This document shows, piece by piece, positions 49,035 through 57,462 of a stretch of DNA of 64,000 nt (position 1 is its first letter; each line of letters starts with the position of its first letter). Position numbers and translations under genes: made by a program. The stretch is from contig JAGWHO010000001.1 in NCBI GenBank assembly GCA_028866715.1, positions 124,001 through 188,000 of the forward strand, given 5' to 3'. The notes under the pieces are model-generated. The model was not told the origin of the DNA and searched no databases. It was given only the letters and a program-made list of their open reading frames with translations. This DNA comes from Microcaldota archaeon. GTDB taxonomy: Archaea > Micrarchaeota > Micrarchaeia > Micrarchaeales > Micrarchaeaceae.

Positions 49035-50701
49035 CCGTTTGTGGCGTTGCCGAACCTATACAGGTACATGGGTTCCTGGTTTATCTCCCTGACGCTCGTG
49101 GCGTTATTGGGTATGTATGGCAGCGTGACATTGAGGTTGTTTGAGTAATTGAGTATCGTCCCCATAATTGGGATGTAGTTAGGGTGCATTGGCATCGGTA
49201 TCATATCTGCGGCAGGGCAACCCGGAAGCTTGAGGACGCCCTGGCTTGCATACTGCTGGCCTATGGCGATGATGTAGCCGACAGGCCTGGTGCCGGTGCA
49301 GTTTAGCAATGTGGGATGGAACCGCGAGATGTTCGCATAGCCCATGTATGGAAGCACATTGTCAAAAAACCCTGTTGAGTATATCTGAGTGCTGTTGGGC
49401 AATGAGCCTAGATATCCGGCAATGGATATCTGGTTGTAGTTGAGATAGTAGATGGTGTAGTACCACATAACGCTGAGCGGCACAGAGGTTACGGCAAGGA
49501 ACGCGATAATCGCGGACACAGCCGCTAGCCTGTATGCCTTTGGGTACCCCTTATCATCGAGCAGCCTGTGCAGGGCCATGCCAATTATAAGAGTTACAGG
49601 CGCAGCAGCAAGTATCAGGAACCTCAGCATTTTGAACATGGGTATGTAAGAGAGCGGGGCCACGCCAATGTGCATCGGCCCGGCCTCAAGGTAGAGGAAT
49701 GTCGCCAGGAACCAGAATATCGGGAAGTACGCCCTTTTCTCGCGGACAACAACTAGGTACACGATGAACGGGATAAGCGCATAGAAGTAGAACCCGGTGG
49801 GGATAAGGTTGGACAGGTACATCTGGGGCATGGCCGCAACCGGATTCGTGATTTTGTATACGGCAGCGGCGCCGTACTGGAACATCGCGGTTGGATATTC
49901 GAGCAGGTTAAAGCCCGAAGGGGTTACCGACACGTGCATTGGCCCGGTTGTGCCGTAGAATTCGTTGTTGAGCGACAGTGTTAGGAAGGGACTGCCTACG
50001 TTGGCGTAGTTGAAAATTGATATCAGTAGCAATGTCGCGGCGAACCCGTATGCAATGCATGCCGTGCCTCTCGGCAGCCTCTTCGTGCGGACGAATGAGA
50101 ACAGTATGTAGATAGCAAGCACCAGAGAGGTTATCAGCGCTTCGGGCGTAGTCGTGATCGACGCCGAAAGCAAGGCGCCGCATGCGGCATACCAGCCTCT
50201 TGAGCTCCTCTTGAGCCCATAGACGAAGCACAGCATCGCTAGAGTGGTTAGAAACATCATCGTTATGTTGTCGTTTACAGTGCTTGCCCTCGAGACCACC
50301 AGAGGGAATAGGCTGAGGAGCAGCGCTGAAAACAATCCAGCCTTGTTGCCATACAGTTCCTTGCCTATCAGGAATGTAGCGGCTATGGAGCCGAGAAACG
50401 ATAATATGTCCCACATTGCACCAGAAAATATGCCGGCCCCAAAGAGCTTGAAGAAGAGCGCTATAGGCAGCACCTGCATAAGCCGTATGCCGAAGATAGG
50501 GGATCCACCCAGGGCAAGGAAGCCCATTTCCGAGAAGCGGCCTGTCGCGGCCGTATACGCGTAATTCAGGTATATGGAGTCGTCGCCACCATATGGCGTG
50601 GGCGTAGAACCGTACAGGAAGAAAAGCGAGAACGCCAGGGCAGATGAGATTATGATGCCGAGAGCGATATAAGCGCGGAGGTCCTCTGCTGGTTTACCCA
50701 T
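49031..50701 (-). CDS. Membrane glycosyltransferase (GT-C / GT39-like)
   Basis: A 556-residue protein with about ten to twelve membrane helices. 'YGGDDSIYLNYAYTAATG' in the first extracytoplasmic loop carries the acidic motif of GT-C enzymes that use lipid-linked sugar donors (GT39/ArnT-type); the C-terminal 150 residues are a soluble extracytoplasmic domain with several Asn-X-Ser/Thr sequons. The ATG at 50701 is used; a longer frame to 50755 runs into the adhesin gene. It lies 54 bases after that gene, probably co-transcribed, and may glycosylate it. Confidence 0.75.
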   Translation of the reverse strand: MGKPAEDLRAYIALGIIISSALAFSLFFLYGSTPTPYGGDDSIYLNYAYTAATGRFSEMGFLALGGSPIFGIRLMQVLPIALFFKLFGAGIFSGAMWDILSFLGSIAATFLIGKELYGNKAGLFSALLLSLFPLVVSRASTVNDNITMMFLTTLAMLCFVYGLKRSSRGWYAACGALLSASITTTPEALITSLVLAIYILFSFVRTKRLPRGTACIAYGFAATLLLISIFNYANVGSPFLTLSLNNEFYGTTGPMHVSVTPSGFNLLEYPTAMFQYGAAAVYKITNPVAAMPQMYLSNLIPTGFYFYALIPFIVYLVVVREKRAYFPIFWFLATFLYLEAGPMHIGVAPLSYIPMFKMLRFLILAAAPVTLIIGMALHRLLDDKGYPKAYRLAAVSAIIAFLAVTSVPLSVMWYYTIYYLNYNQISIAGYLGSLPNSTQIYSTGFFDNVLPYMGYANISRFHPTLLNCTGTRPVGYIIAIGQQYASQGVLKLPGCPAADMIPMPMHPNYIPIMGTILNYSNNLNVTLPYIPNNATSVREINQEPMYLYRFGNATNG

Positions 50702-50755
50702 GCAATCACGTCTGGAAGACGCTGCCTGGCCGATGCGCATGCTACGCATAGGCAC

Positions 50756-53050
50756 TCATGGCGTCCACGTGTTCTTTGTTATGACTTGGCCCGCAGTGCC
50801 GCCTCCTGTGCTTGCCGTGCCGCTGCCGGTGCCGACCCAGTTGTTGCAGCTTGAGTCGCAGCCTGCGCCGCCTGTGCCTGCATGCGTGCTGGATGCAGGC
50901 TGGCCAGCACAACCGCCTGCAGCGTTAACGCCAGAACTTGCTGAACCGCCAGATCCCGAGGCGCCGACAGCGACATTCGTAGTGCCCAGCGTCAATGAGT
51001 GTGTGTAACCTATGAGTATAGTGCCCCCTGCGCCGCCTGCGCCCGCGCCCCCTGCGCCGCCTCCGCCGCTTGATGATGTATTAGGGCCGGGATAGGAGCA
51101 TGACGTTATGTATCCGTTAGCACCGTTGGTGCCATTGCCGCCGGTGTTGCCTGCTGCAGTTATAGTGCCGGTATTTGTGAAGTTGCCTGCGTATATCTCG
51201 ACTATTCCGCCACCTGGGCCGCCTGTACCTCCACCTTCACCAGGTTCAAGGCCGCCATAACAGCCGTCAGTGTACGTCGTTTCGCACCCTTGCGAGCCAG
51301 AGCTGCCGCCTGCGCCTCCTGTGCCGCCGCTCAATGACTGGCTGAGGTACCTGCTCGTTCTGGACTTGCCGGACGCGCCTGCAGAGCCACCATTGCCTCC
51401 TGGCCATACGCTGTTAGGGCCTCCCGCGCCGCCTGCGCCGCCTGCTGATGTGTCCGTAATCGTTCCGGCTGTGGTGAATGTCCTGTTGGCCTGCATGTAG
51501 AAGCCATTTTCGTTTATGGTCACGCCGCTGTTCACATTGATGTCAGAGGACGTTATCACGTTGCACGTAAGCGTCACGCTCGAAGTGTATGTTATTGATC
51601 CTGCGAACGCCGTAGTGCCCCCGTTCGGGCCGCAGGTCGGATTCGCAGGTATCGTAGTTGTTGAGGTGGAAGTCGAAGTTGAAGTGGTTGATGTGGAGGT
51701 TGTTGTGCTCGTCGTGGAGGTTGATGTGGTGGATGTCGTTGAGGTGCTGTAGTAGTTCGCGGTCTCGCCGATTACTGCGTTGATCGGGAGGGTTGTGGAC
51801 GTTGACGAGCCTGAATAGCACCCGGTGCCTGTGCACGACCACGTGTTGAAGAAGTAGCCTATGGAATTGGCCTCGGAGAGCGTCTCGATTGAGCCGTTGT
51901 CGTACCAATTGGAACCTGGAGTGAGAGTTGCTGCCCCTCCTGAGGGATTGGAAGTCTCTGTAAGGTAGAACTGCGTGGTGTAGTTCGCTATTATGGATTC
52001 GTTTGCAGACGGGCAGATTATCGTGCTGTGGTTCGATGTCGAGGACACGCCGTTCACTATGACCTTGTTGAATATCTCCCGTATTGATGACGATATTGAT
52101 ACTGTTCTCGAGAAGTTGTACGTGTGCGACGAGCCTATGCCGCACGCCAACGGCGTGGATATCCACTGCGAGCACGTGTATGCGATGCCGTCGAAGACAA
52201 CCATCGTCGACGTGTCCTGGCTGCAGTACGCGAATCCGGATGTCGAGAACGATATCGATGTCGGGGACGTGAACTGTATCGTCAATGAGTTGGTTATTCC
52301 CGCATATACCGCATTGACGACGACGTTCCCTGTCCTTGTGCCCCATATGTACGAGAGCGCTATGCCTGTAGTGTTTGTGGTCGTAAGGTTTGGCTGCAGT
52401 TTGTACGATAAGACGTTTTCAGTGAAGTTGACTGTTGCGCCCCTTAGGGGATAACCCAAAAGCAGGACTGTTGCGCGCAAAGGGTCCTTTGCATTGTTGG
52501 CGGGGTTTGTTGCGTTCTGCGCAGTGAAGAGGACAATGTTGTTGGTGTTGATTAACGGCTGCACATGAGAGGTGAAGCTTCCCGTGTACGTCTGCACCTG
52601 ACCGGTGCACTTGTGGGTTACCGAGTAATTGGACGAGAGGCCGCAGTACGTTCCTGTCAGGTAGAATGAACCTGCGAGGAATTGCGACAGGGATGACTGC
52701 ACCGGAAGCGTCACTGTGCATACCACTGAGCCTCCTGCGAGCACGAATGTTGGCGAGCATGCGTATGGCGTCGAATTCACGTTTCCTGTCCTTACTATGA
52801 GCGCTGGATTGGCAAGCGGATAGGATTGGGTATTAGTCAGGAATACAGCAAGTTTGGTGACATGAGTCTGAAGGTTTGTTCCAACTATTATGTTGTTGCA
52901 GTACGCGCCTGAGACGAATGAGCATGTTGAAGGAACTACCGTACTTGGGACTATTACGTACAGATAGAGTAATGACACGACTATTGCGATGATAAGTATG
53001 GCCCAGCCGTACGTGACCAGATATTCCATTGCAGACTGCGCTTTGCCCAA
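50756..53050 (-). CDS. Large pilin-leader surface protein or adhesin
   Basis: A 764-residue secreted protein. The N terminus 'MGKAQSAMEYLVTYGWAILI' is a class III signal peptide (pilin-type, Q-S-A-x-E-Y, then a hydrophobic helix), which archaeal prepilin peptidases cleave before the Gln. Then come beta-rich domains with paired cysteines (about 40-430), a Ser/Thr-only linker (about 435-475), and a C-terminal domain with many Gly-Gly-Ala/Gly-Ser repeats (about 540-750). At least a dozen N-glycosylation sequons are spread over it. Probably an adhesive filament subunit or tip protein. A minus-strand TATTTATA at about 53083-53092 is its promoter. Confidence 0.75.
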   Translation of the reverse strand: MGKAQSAMEYLVTYGWAILIIAIVVSLLYLYVIVPSTVVPSTCSFVSGAYCNNIIVGTNLQTHVTKLAVFLTNTQSYPLANPALIVRTGNVNSTPYACSPTFVLAGGSVVCTVTLPVQSSLSQFLAGSFYLTGTYCGLSSNYSVTHKCTGQVQTYTGSFTSHVQPLINTNNIVLFTAQNATNPANNAKDPLRATVLLLGYPLRGATVNFTENVLSYKLQPNLTTTNTTGIALSYIWGTRTGNVVVNAVYAGITNSLTIQFTSPTSISFSTSGFAYCSQDTSTMVVFDGIAYTCSQWISTPLACGIGSSHTYNFSRTVSISSSIREIFNKVIVNGVSSTSNHSTIICPSANESIIANYTTQFYLTETSNPSGGAATLTPGSNWYDNGSIETLSEANSIGYFFNTWSCTGTGCYSGSSTSTTLPINAVIGETANYYSTSTTSTTSTSTTSTTTSTSTTSTSTSTSTTTIPANPTCGPNGGTTAFAGSITYTSSVTLTCNVITSSDINVNSGVTINENGFYMQANRTFTTAGTITDTSAGGAGGAGGPNSVWPGGNGGSAGASGKSRTSRYLSQSLSGGTGGAGGSSGSQGCETTYTDGCYGGLEPGEGGGTGGPGGGIVEIYAGNFTNTGTITAAGNTGGNGTNGANGYITSCSYPGPNTSSSGGGGAGGAGAGGAGGTILIGYTHSLTLGTTNVAVGASGSGGSASSGVNAAGGCAGQPASSTHAGTGGAGCDSSCNNWVGTGSGTASTGGGTAGQVITKNTWTP

Positions 53051-53114
53051 GGTAATACCTAGAAAGCTTACGCTGCGAAGGTATAAATAGATTTTTAAGA
53101 GGGCTCGTTTGGAT

Positions 53115-53741
53115 TTACTGCTGCCTTATCGGCTTTGCCTCCATTTTGGCCTCAAAGTCAGAGACGTTGAACTTGAACTCGTCATCAGACTTGATTGCCC
53201 CTCTTGCCTTGAGTACTTCTCTTGCAAGCAGGAAGTATATGAATGCGAGCGATCGTCTACCACGGTTGTTCGATGGGATTACCATGTCTATGAACTTAGT
53301 CGAGTTGTCCGTGTCGCTCAGCGCAACAATAGGCATGTTTACCTTGCTTGCCTCCTTTATTGCCTGCTTCTCGTTTCTTGAATCGCTAATCACTATGAGC
53401 TTTGGCTCCATGAAGTCCTGCCTGTTCGGGTTCGTGAATATGCCTGGTGTGACTCTTCCCTTTATGAAGTTGGCCTCTATTATCTCGGCGAACTTCTGCG
53501 CTGCCACGATGGCATAAATTCTTGAAGCGGTTATCACGACTTCTTTGGGGTCGTACCTTGCGATCATGTTAGCAGCTACACGTATCCTTGAGTCTATCGT
53601 CTTGAGATCCAAGAGGTAGAGACCGTCTTCCCTTATCTTGTAGATGAACTTCTTCATGCCGGGGCTCTTGACCTTTGTCGCAATATGTATGCCTGCCTCA
53701 AGATAATCGTTCTGGTTTGCCAGCAATTGTTCTTCCGTCAT
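53115..53741 (-). CDS. rps2: Ribosomal protein uS2
   Basis: A 208-residue uS2 of the archaeal type: 'LEAGIHIATKVKSPGMKKFIY', 'GLYLLDLKTIDSRI', 'RVTPGIFTNPN', 'PKLIVISDSRNEKQAIKEASKVNMP', with 'NNRGRRSLAFIYFLLAREVL'. An ATG at 53741 is used; one at 53750 would add three residues. It follows tRNA-Pro in the ribosomal/RNAP block. The C-terminal tail is short. Confidence 0.95.
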   Translation of the reverse strand: MTEEQLLANQNDYLEAGIHIATKVKSPGMKKFIYKIREDGLYLLDLKTIDSRIRVAANMIARYDPKEVVITASRIYAIVAAQKFAEIIEANFIKGRVTPGIFTNPNRQDFMEPKLIVISDSRNEKQAIKEASKVNMPIVALSDTDNSTKFIDMVIPSNNRGRRSLAFIYFLLAREVLKARGAIKSDDEFKFNVSDFEAKMEAKPIRQQ

Positions 53742-53753
53742 GTTAAACACCTG

Positions 53754-53863
53754 TGGGGCTGCCGAGATTTTCAGGATGTGCCATTTGAATTCCCGTTAGC
53801 ATGATGCCACCTCGGGTCGCTGGCACCCCATGCCAGAAGCCTACCAGACTAGCATACAGCCCC
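53754..53863 (-). tRNA. tRNA-Pro (anticodon GGG) interrupted within the T loop
   Basis: A 110-base gene: acceptor GGGGCTG/CAGCCCC with discriminator A, anticodon stem CTGGC/GCCAG enclosing loop ATGGGGT (anticodon GGG), and T stem CCGAG/CTCGG. The T loop should be 7 bases but is 44: the expected TTCAAAT is present, flanked by 21 extra bases before it and 16 after it. No single cut-out of 37 bases leaves a loop with TTC, so two introns, one on each side of TTCAAAT, seem needed. The anticodon loop itself has no intron. The D stem is weak (a T-T pair at 10-25). Confidence 0.85.
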
Positions 53864-53884
53864 ACAATATTATCATTCAATTGA

Positions 53885-54079
53885 TCACTTTCTGTTGAAG
53901 TTTATGAACTCGTCTATGAGCTCCACATTGCTGATGAACATTCGTCTGCAGCAGTACCTCTTGACGCCCATGTCGTCGAGAACCTTCTCTGCCGGTTCGT
54001 GCTCCTTGTTGACGCGCTTGTCGTACTCGTCCCATTTGTCGGCTATGACCGAGCCGCAACTGAAACACCTGACCGGCAT
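53885..54079 (-). CDS. rpoN: RNA polymerase subunit N (Rpo10/Rpb10 homologue)
   Basis: A 64-residue subunit with the zinc-binding pattern CFSCG near the N terminus and 'RYCCRRMF' later, all highly conserved, and 'VIADKWDEYDKRVN'. It helps assemble the D-L platform of RNA polymerase. The ATG at 54079 starts 'MPVRCFSCG' as in other archaea; two earlier ATGs add only Met residues. The gene order uS9-RpoN is ancestral in archaea. Confidence 0.97.
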   Translation of the reverse strand: MPVRCFSCGSVIADKWDEYDKRVNKEHEPAEKVLDDMGVKRYCCRRMFISNVELIDEFINFNRK

Positions 54080-54096
54080 CATCATCTATATCACCA

Positions 54097-54621
54097 TCAT
54101 CTGTAAGATTTCTGGAACCTGGCCCTTGCCTTCGGCCCCTTGAACTTCTTCGGCTCTACCCTTCTTGAATCGTCGACGAGCATCGCCCTGTCGTACTTCA
54201 TGAGCTCGTTCTTTATTACATCTGTCTCAGCATACTGGGATATGCCCTTTGCTATCGCGCCTCGAACAGCCTGCGCCTGCGAGCTCTGCCCGCCGCCGTA
54301 TACGTTTACGCTTATGTCTACGCCCTTTGCCACCTGTGCAGCGTTATTCGAGAGCTCTATCGGCTCAAGCATTATCTTCCTGAGCTCGATTGGCTGAATT
54401 GTATTTATATCGAAGCTGTTGACCCTTATCCTGCCAGAGCCTGCCTTTATCGAGGCTCTTGCGACTGCAGTCTTCCTCTTGCTCTTGACAAAGACAACCT
54501 TCCCCTTCTTGGATGCCCTCCTCTTCGGAGCTGCCTTCTTCTTTACGGCAGTTTCTGCAGCAGCAGCAGGCTGCGCTGCAGGTGTCTTTGTCAGTTCTAT
54601 TACGGCTTCTCGTTCTGCCAT
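54097..54621 (-). CDS. rps9: Ribosomal protein uS9
   Basis: A 174-residue uS9 with a 40-residue Ala/Lys-rich N-terminal extension before the conserved core ('KRKTAVARASIKAGSGRIRVN', 'GGGQSSQAQAVRGAIAKGI') and the 'KGPKARARFQKSYR' tail ending in the Arg that contacts P-site tRNA. The ATG at 54621 is used; one at 54630 overlaps the uL13 stop. Confidence 0.95.
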   Translation of the reverse strand: MAEREAVIELTKTPAAQPAAAAETAVKKKAAPKRRASKKGKVVFVKSKRKTAVARASIKAGSGRIRVNSFDINTIQPIELRKIMLEPIELSNNAAQVAKGVDISVNVYGGGQSSQAQAVRGAIAKGISQYAETDVIKNELMKYDRAMLVDDSRRVEPKKFKGPKARARFQKSYR

Positions 54622-54629
54622 GTTAATCA

Positions 54630-55079
54630 TTACTTTCTAGTGTAGCCAAGCAGCGTTGATAAATCGCCTACCTTGACATGCCCCACGTATAACTTCTTTG
54701 GTTCCTTCGTTTTTATCTCTATCGGTTTAGCTGATCTCAACTCGTCAGGCACGCCGATATAGACCTTTAATCTTCTGTAAGCGCTCTTGCCTTTCGGCCT
54801 GTTGTACGGCAGCATGCCTCGTATTATCCTCTTTACCAGCATGTCAGGCCTTCTTGACCAGTAAGGCGAGTGCTCAGGGTTTGCCTTCTCTTGGAGGTTG
54901 AGCCTTGTCCTGTACCTAGCTGCAATTGTATGCTTGTTGCCGCTTATGACCGCGTTCTCGGCATTGATGACCGCGACGCTCTTGCCCTGAAGAAGGCTCT
55001 TTGCCGCTGTGCTTGCCAGCCTTCCAAGTATCTTGTCCTTGGCGTCAAATACGATTATATCCTGATTTTGTTTCTGCAT
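54630..55079 (-). CDS. rpl13: Ribosomal protein uL13
   Basis: A 149-residue uL13: 'VFDAKDKILGRLASTAAKSLLQGK', 'YWSRRPDMLVKRIIRGMLPY'-type core and 'RRLKVYIGVPDEL'. It is immediately followed by uS9 (TAATG junction) and preceded by eL18, the conserved archaeal order. ATG 55079 is preferred to 55088. Confidence 0.95.
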   Translation of the reverse strand: MQKQNQDIIVFDAKDKILGRLASTAAKSLLQGKSVAVINAENAVISGNKHTIAARYRTRLNLQEKANPEHSPYWSRRPDMLVKRIIRGMLPYNRPKGKSAYRRLKVYIGVPDELRSAKPIEIKTKEPKKLYVGHVKVGDLSTLLGYTRK

Positions 55080-55088
55080 GTAAAGCAC

Positions 55089-55439
55089 TCATACTATAAG
55101 GTGGACCTTCTCCGCCTTCACCATCTCCTTTATCGGGACTATCTTGCAGTTCGCTGCCTTGAGCCCGTGTTTGGCCTGGGTCGAGAACTCGATTGCCGCG
55201 ACGTTTATCTTGTGGTCCATCGAACCGACAGACAGGACCTTGCCCGGCACAATGACATTGTCCCCGTCCTTCGTGTGCTCGTTGAGCTTGTACAGGTTGA
55301 CCCCGTTCCTCTTCCTTGAAGGTACGGCGACAAGTCCGTGCACCCTCTTCCAGAGCGCAGGATAGTGCTTGCCCTTCGAGGCTTCGCTAAGGACGTCGAG
55401 CCATTCCTTTACATCGTGTTTTTCGACACTTATCTTCAT
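55089..55439 (-). CDS. rpl18e: Ribosomal protein eL18
   Basis: A 116-residue eL18: 'WLDVLSEASKGKHYPALWKRV', 'GDNVIVPGKVLSVGSMDHKINVAAIEFSTQA' type core. It starts just after the tRNA-Leu gene, and uL13 follows. Length is normal for archaea (about 115-120). Confidence 0.95.
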   Translation of the reverse strand: MKISVEKHDVKEWLDVLSEASKGKHYPALWKRVHGLVAVPSRKRNGVNLYKLNEHTKDGDNVIVPGKVLSVGSMDHKINVAAIEFSTQAKHGLKAANCKIVPIKEMVKAEKVHLIV

Positions 55440-55456
55440 GTACTTACCTTAATTTA

Positions 55457-55543
55457 TGCGGGAGGTGAGATTTGAACTCACGCAAGCTCTAAAGCTACTA
55501 ACCCCTCAAGCTAGCGCATTTGACCAGGCTCTGCCACCCCCGC
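55457..55543 (-). tRNA. tRNA-Leu (anticodon GAG)
   Basis: An 87-base class II tRNA: acceptor GCGGGGG/CTCCCGC, anticodon stem CTAGC/GTTAG with loop TTGAGGG (anticodon GAG), a long variable arm (TAGCTTTAGAGCTTG), T arm GTGAG-TTCAAAT-CTCAC and discriminator A. It lies 1 base after the RpoD stop and before eL18, within the operon; haloarchaea have a tRNA-Leu at the same place as I recall, so this synteny may be old. Confidence 0.95.
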
Positions 55544-55544
55544 A

Positions 55545-56138
55545 TCAAAGCTTCTTCGCACTCTTTTCTATGTCCTTTATTTCCTCTTTTATTCTGGTGA
55601 GAGCCTTATTAATTATTTCTTTAGGCGGCATCTGGCCGAATGACTCGACGCTGAAGTTGAATGCATTATCATTTGTCTGATCGTAAGACACGAGCCCAGG
55701 CTGGAACTTCGCGTGCTTCGCCCCCTCGCCGAGCACAGCCTTGCAGTCTATCCTGAGACGCTGCTCTGCGCCTAGTTTTATTATAGGTATGTTCTCGTTC
55801 GCGACCTTTACCCCCTTGTCCTTCGTCTCCAATTCCCTTGAATATACGGTCTTTGGCCCTGTCGCGTCAAGCGTGAAAAGTATCTCGTCTTCTTCCGTGT
55901 AGCCATCAGGCGTCAGGATCGGTATCAGCCCTATCCTGTGCGATATATATTCATCGAACATGGCGCTTGAATTCTCGTAAAATGTGACGCTCTCTATCGC
56001 GAAGCTCTGCACATGGTTCATGGAAATTCTGCGTATGGCGTTTGCATACGCGTTGCTCGCATCCTTGAGCGTGAAGCTCAGTGCCCTTGCATTATCCTCT
56101 AGGACCTCTATTTTCATGAATTTCACTTGTCTTTCCAT
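55545..56138 (-). CDS. rpoD: RNA polymerase subunit D (Rpo3/Rpb3 homologue)
   Basis: A 197-residue subunit, the alpha-like platform of archaeal RNA polymerase. 'NAYANAIRRISMNHVQSFAIE' and 'LAHRIGLIPI'-like 'YISHRIGLIPIL' are the alpha motif regions. No ferredoxin-like domain, so it is the short form without an Fe-S cluster, as in some methanogens. The ATG at 56138 lies about 30 bases after a minus-strand TATTTAGT (56165-56172); an ATG at 56117 would start at 'MKIEVLE'. The gene opens the conserved block. Confidence 0.95.
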   Translation of the reverse strand: MERQVKFMKIEVLEDNARALSFTLKDASNAYANAIRRISMNHVQSFAIESVTFYENSSAMFDEYISHRIGLIPILTPDGYTEEDEILFTLDATGPKTVYSRELETKDKGVKVANENIPIIKLGAEQRLRIDCKAVLGEGAKHAKFQPGLVSYDQTNDNAFNFSVESFGQMPPKEIINKALTRIKEEIKDIEKSAKKL

Positions 56139-56234
56139 ATTCAGAGCAGTGACAATCAGCTAATACTAAATACCTGCCTGTAGAATACAAGATTAATTAG
56201 AATAAGCAGCTTTATATTCCTATATGGTGACCGG

Positions 56235-56864
56235 GTGAGCTTCGAATCCATTCTCAAGAACAGCCTTCTTTCGGATGTTGGCCTTGGCAAGTCGAGGTAT
56301 GTGCAAAACTACATGCACAACTTCAAGGATAGGCAGCACATATCGAGGTTCAGGGCGGATTTATATGGCAGCGCCAAGTACCTGAGCGTCGGCGATTCCG
56401 CCACTCTGCGATACACCGATGAAACAAGCATAAGATATATAGCAGCAGTTGGAATGACCTATGATCTCATGCTCAGCCTCTACGATATCAACTCGAGAAG
56501 CCTCTTTGTCGCAAGATTCGCAAGTTTCGATGACAAGACCAGGCAGTCGGCAGAGAAGTTCCTGGGCTCGACAAAAAACCCTAAGCCGAAGTGGGAGGCG
56601 CGCATAATAGGCATGCAGAACAGCGAGGAGTACAAGGACCTGTACAAGATAGCTGATTTCCTGACAACCAATGGCATAAGTGTATACGAGATAGACCTGT
56701 TCGGCAACGAAATGAGGCATGTCGCAATAGATTCGAAGCTGGGCGTGAGCTACAATATGTTAATGGAAGACAGGCTCTACAGGGCCGGAGAGCTCATCAA
56801 CAAATCGACAGTAGAACAGTTCGAGAAGGAGGTCAGGGCGCAAGCTCCAGCGAGTAAAGCGTAG
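56235..56864 (+). CDS. Hypothetical protein, 209 residues
   Basis: I do not recognise this protein. It is soluble, alternating beta and alpha, with aromatic residues and no cysteine. The start is a GTG at 56235, about 22 bases after TTTATATT, consistent with a leaderless message. Divergent from RpoD and convergent with ThpR, overlapping it by about 32 bases. No domain or motif can be given. Confidence 0.55.
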   Translation: MSFESILKNSLLSDVGLGKSRYVQNYMHNFKDRQHISRFRADLYGSAKYLSVGDSATLRYTDETSIRYIAAVGMTYDLMLSLYDINSRSLFVARFASFDDKTRQSAEKFLGSTKNPKPKWEARIIGMQNSEEYKDLYKIADFLTTNGISVYEIDLFGNEMRHVAIDSKLGVSYNMLMEDRLYRAGELINKSTVEQFEKEVRAQAPASKA

Positions 56865-57381
56865 TGTATTTGGGCACACCCTCTCCGATGGCGCTGCTCT
56901 TGAGCGCTATTGAGCTGCACGTGAATACGCCAAACCTGTCTTTTCCGTGCGCGGTTGCAAATTCGCGCGCCTTTTCCGCTGCGCTGCCTGATCTGACCCT
57001 TGCTATCGTAGCATGGGGGGTAAACTCGCGCTCCTCTGCCGCAAACCCAAGATCGGATATGCTGTGGGCGATGTCGCTATAGATGGCTTTGATCTCTGCC
57101 AATCCATCCCCCACACAAGCGAATACTACCTCAGGGCCCTTATGGCCGAATGCGCCGATGCCCTCTATAGAGATATCGAAGCTTTTCGCCCTTATCTTGC
57201 CGAGCCGTTCCTTGATCGCTTCCAAAGTCTGCTCCCTCACGTCTCCGAGAAAGAGCAGCGTTATGTGTATGTTGTCCTGCGCCACGCATGTTACTCCTCT
57301 GCCAGACAGTTCGCCGGACACAGAGGACAGCTTCGCGCGGATATCTGCGGATAGTTCGATGGCTATGAATGCCCGGATCAT
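56833..57381 (-). CDS. thpR: RNA 2',3'-cyclic phosphodiesterase (ThpR / 2'-5' RNA ligase family)
   Basis: About 182 residues with the two HxT motifs of the 2H phosphoesterases: 'HITLLFLGD' and 'HATIARV'. The fold opens 'IRAFIAIELSADIRAKL'. The enzyme hydrolyses 2',3'-cyclic phosphates of RNA or ligates 2'-5'; it is used in tRNA exon end processing in some archaea. A TTTAAAT on the minus strand at about 57415-57421 is about 34 bases before the ATG at 57381, deciding that start over 57411. Confidence 0.9.
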   Translation of the reverse strand: MIRAFIAIELSADIRAKLSSVSGELSGRGVTCVAQDNIHITLLFLGDVREQTLEAIKERLGKIRAKSFDISIEGIGAFGHKGPEVVFACVGDGLAEIKAIYSDIAHSISDLGFAAEEREFTPHATIARVRSGSAAEKAREFATAHGKDRFGVFTCSSIALKSSAIGEGVPKYTTLYSLELAP

Positions 57382-57462
57382 GCCCCTGTCCACAATGATA
57401 ATATTTGACAAGGATTTAAATAGCTGTCATTCAGTATATTTTAGAAATCTCAAGGTCAGTGA

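Noticed and set aside
50756-51700. Gly/Ser repeats as a tandem DNA repeat or CRISPR
   Set aside because: The repetition is in the protein, with varied codons and no regular unit or spacers.
51543-52346. A 267-codon frame overlapping the adhesin gene on the same strand
   Set aside because: Rich in His and Arg, out of frame with the conserved leader and the Ser/Thr linker; a by-product of the repeated composition.
55545-56138. Short RpoD as a truncated gene
   Set aside because: Several archaea have an RpoD of this length without the Fe-S domain, and the sequence is complete at both ends.
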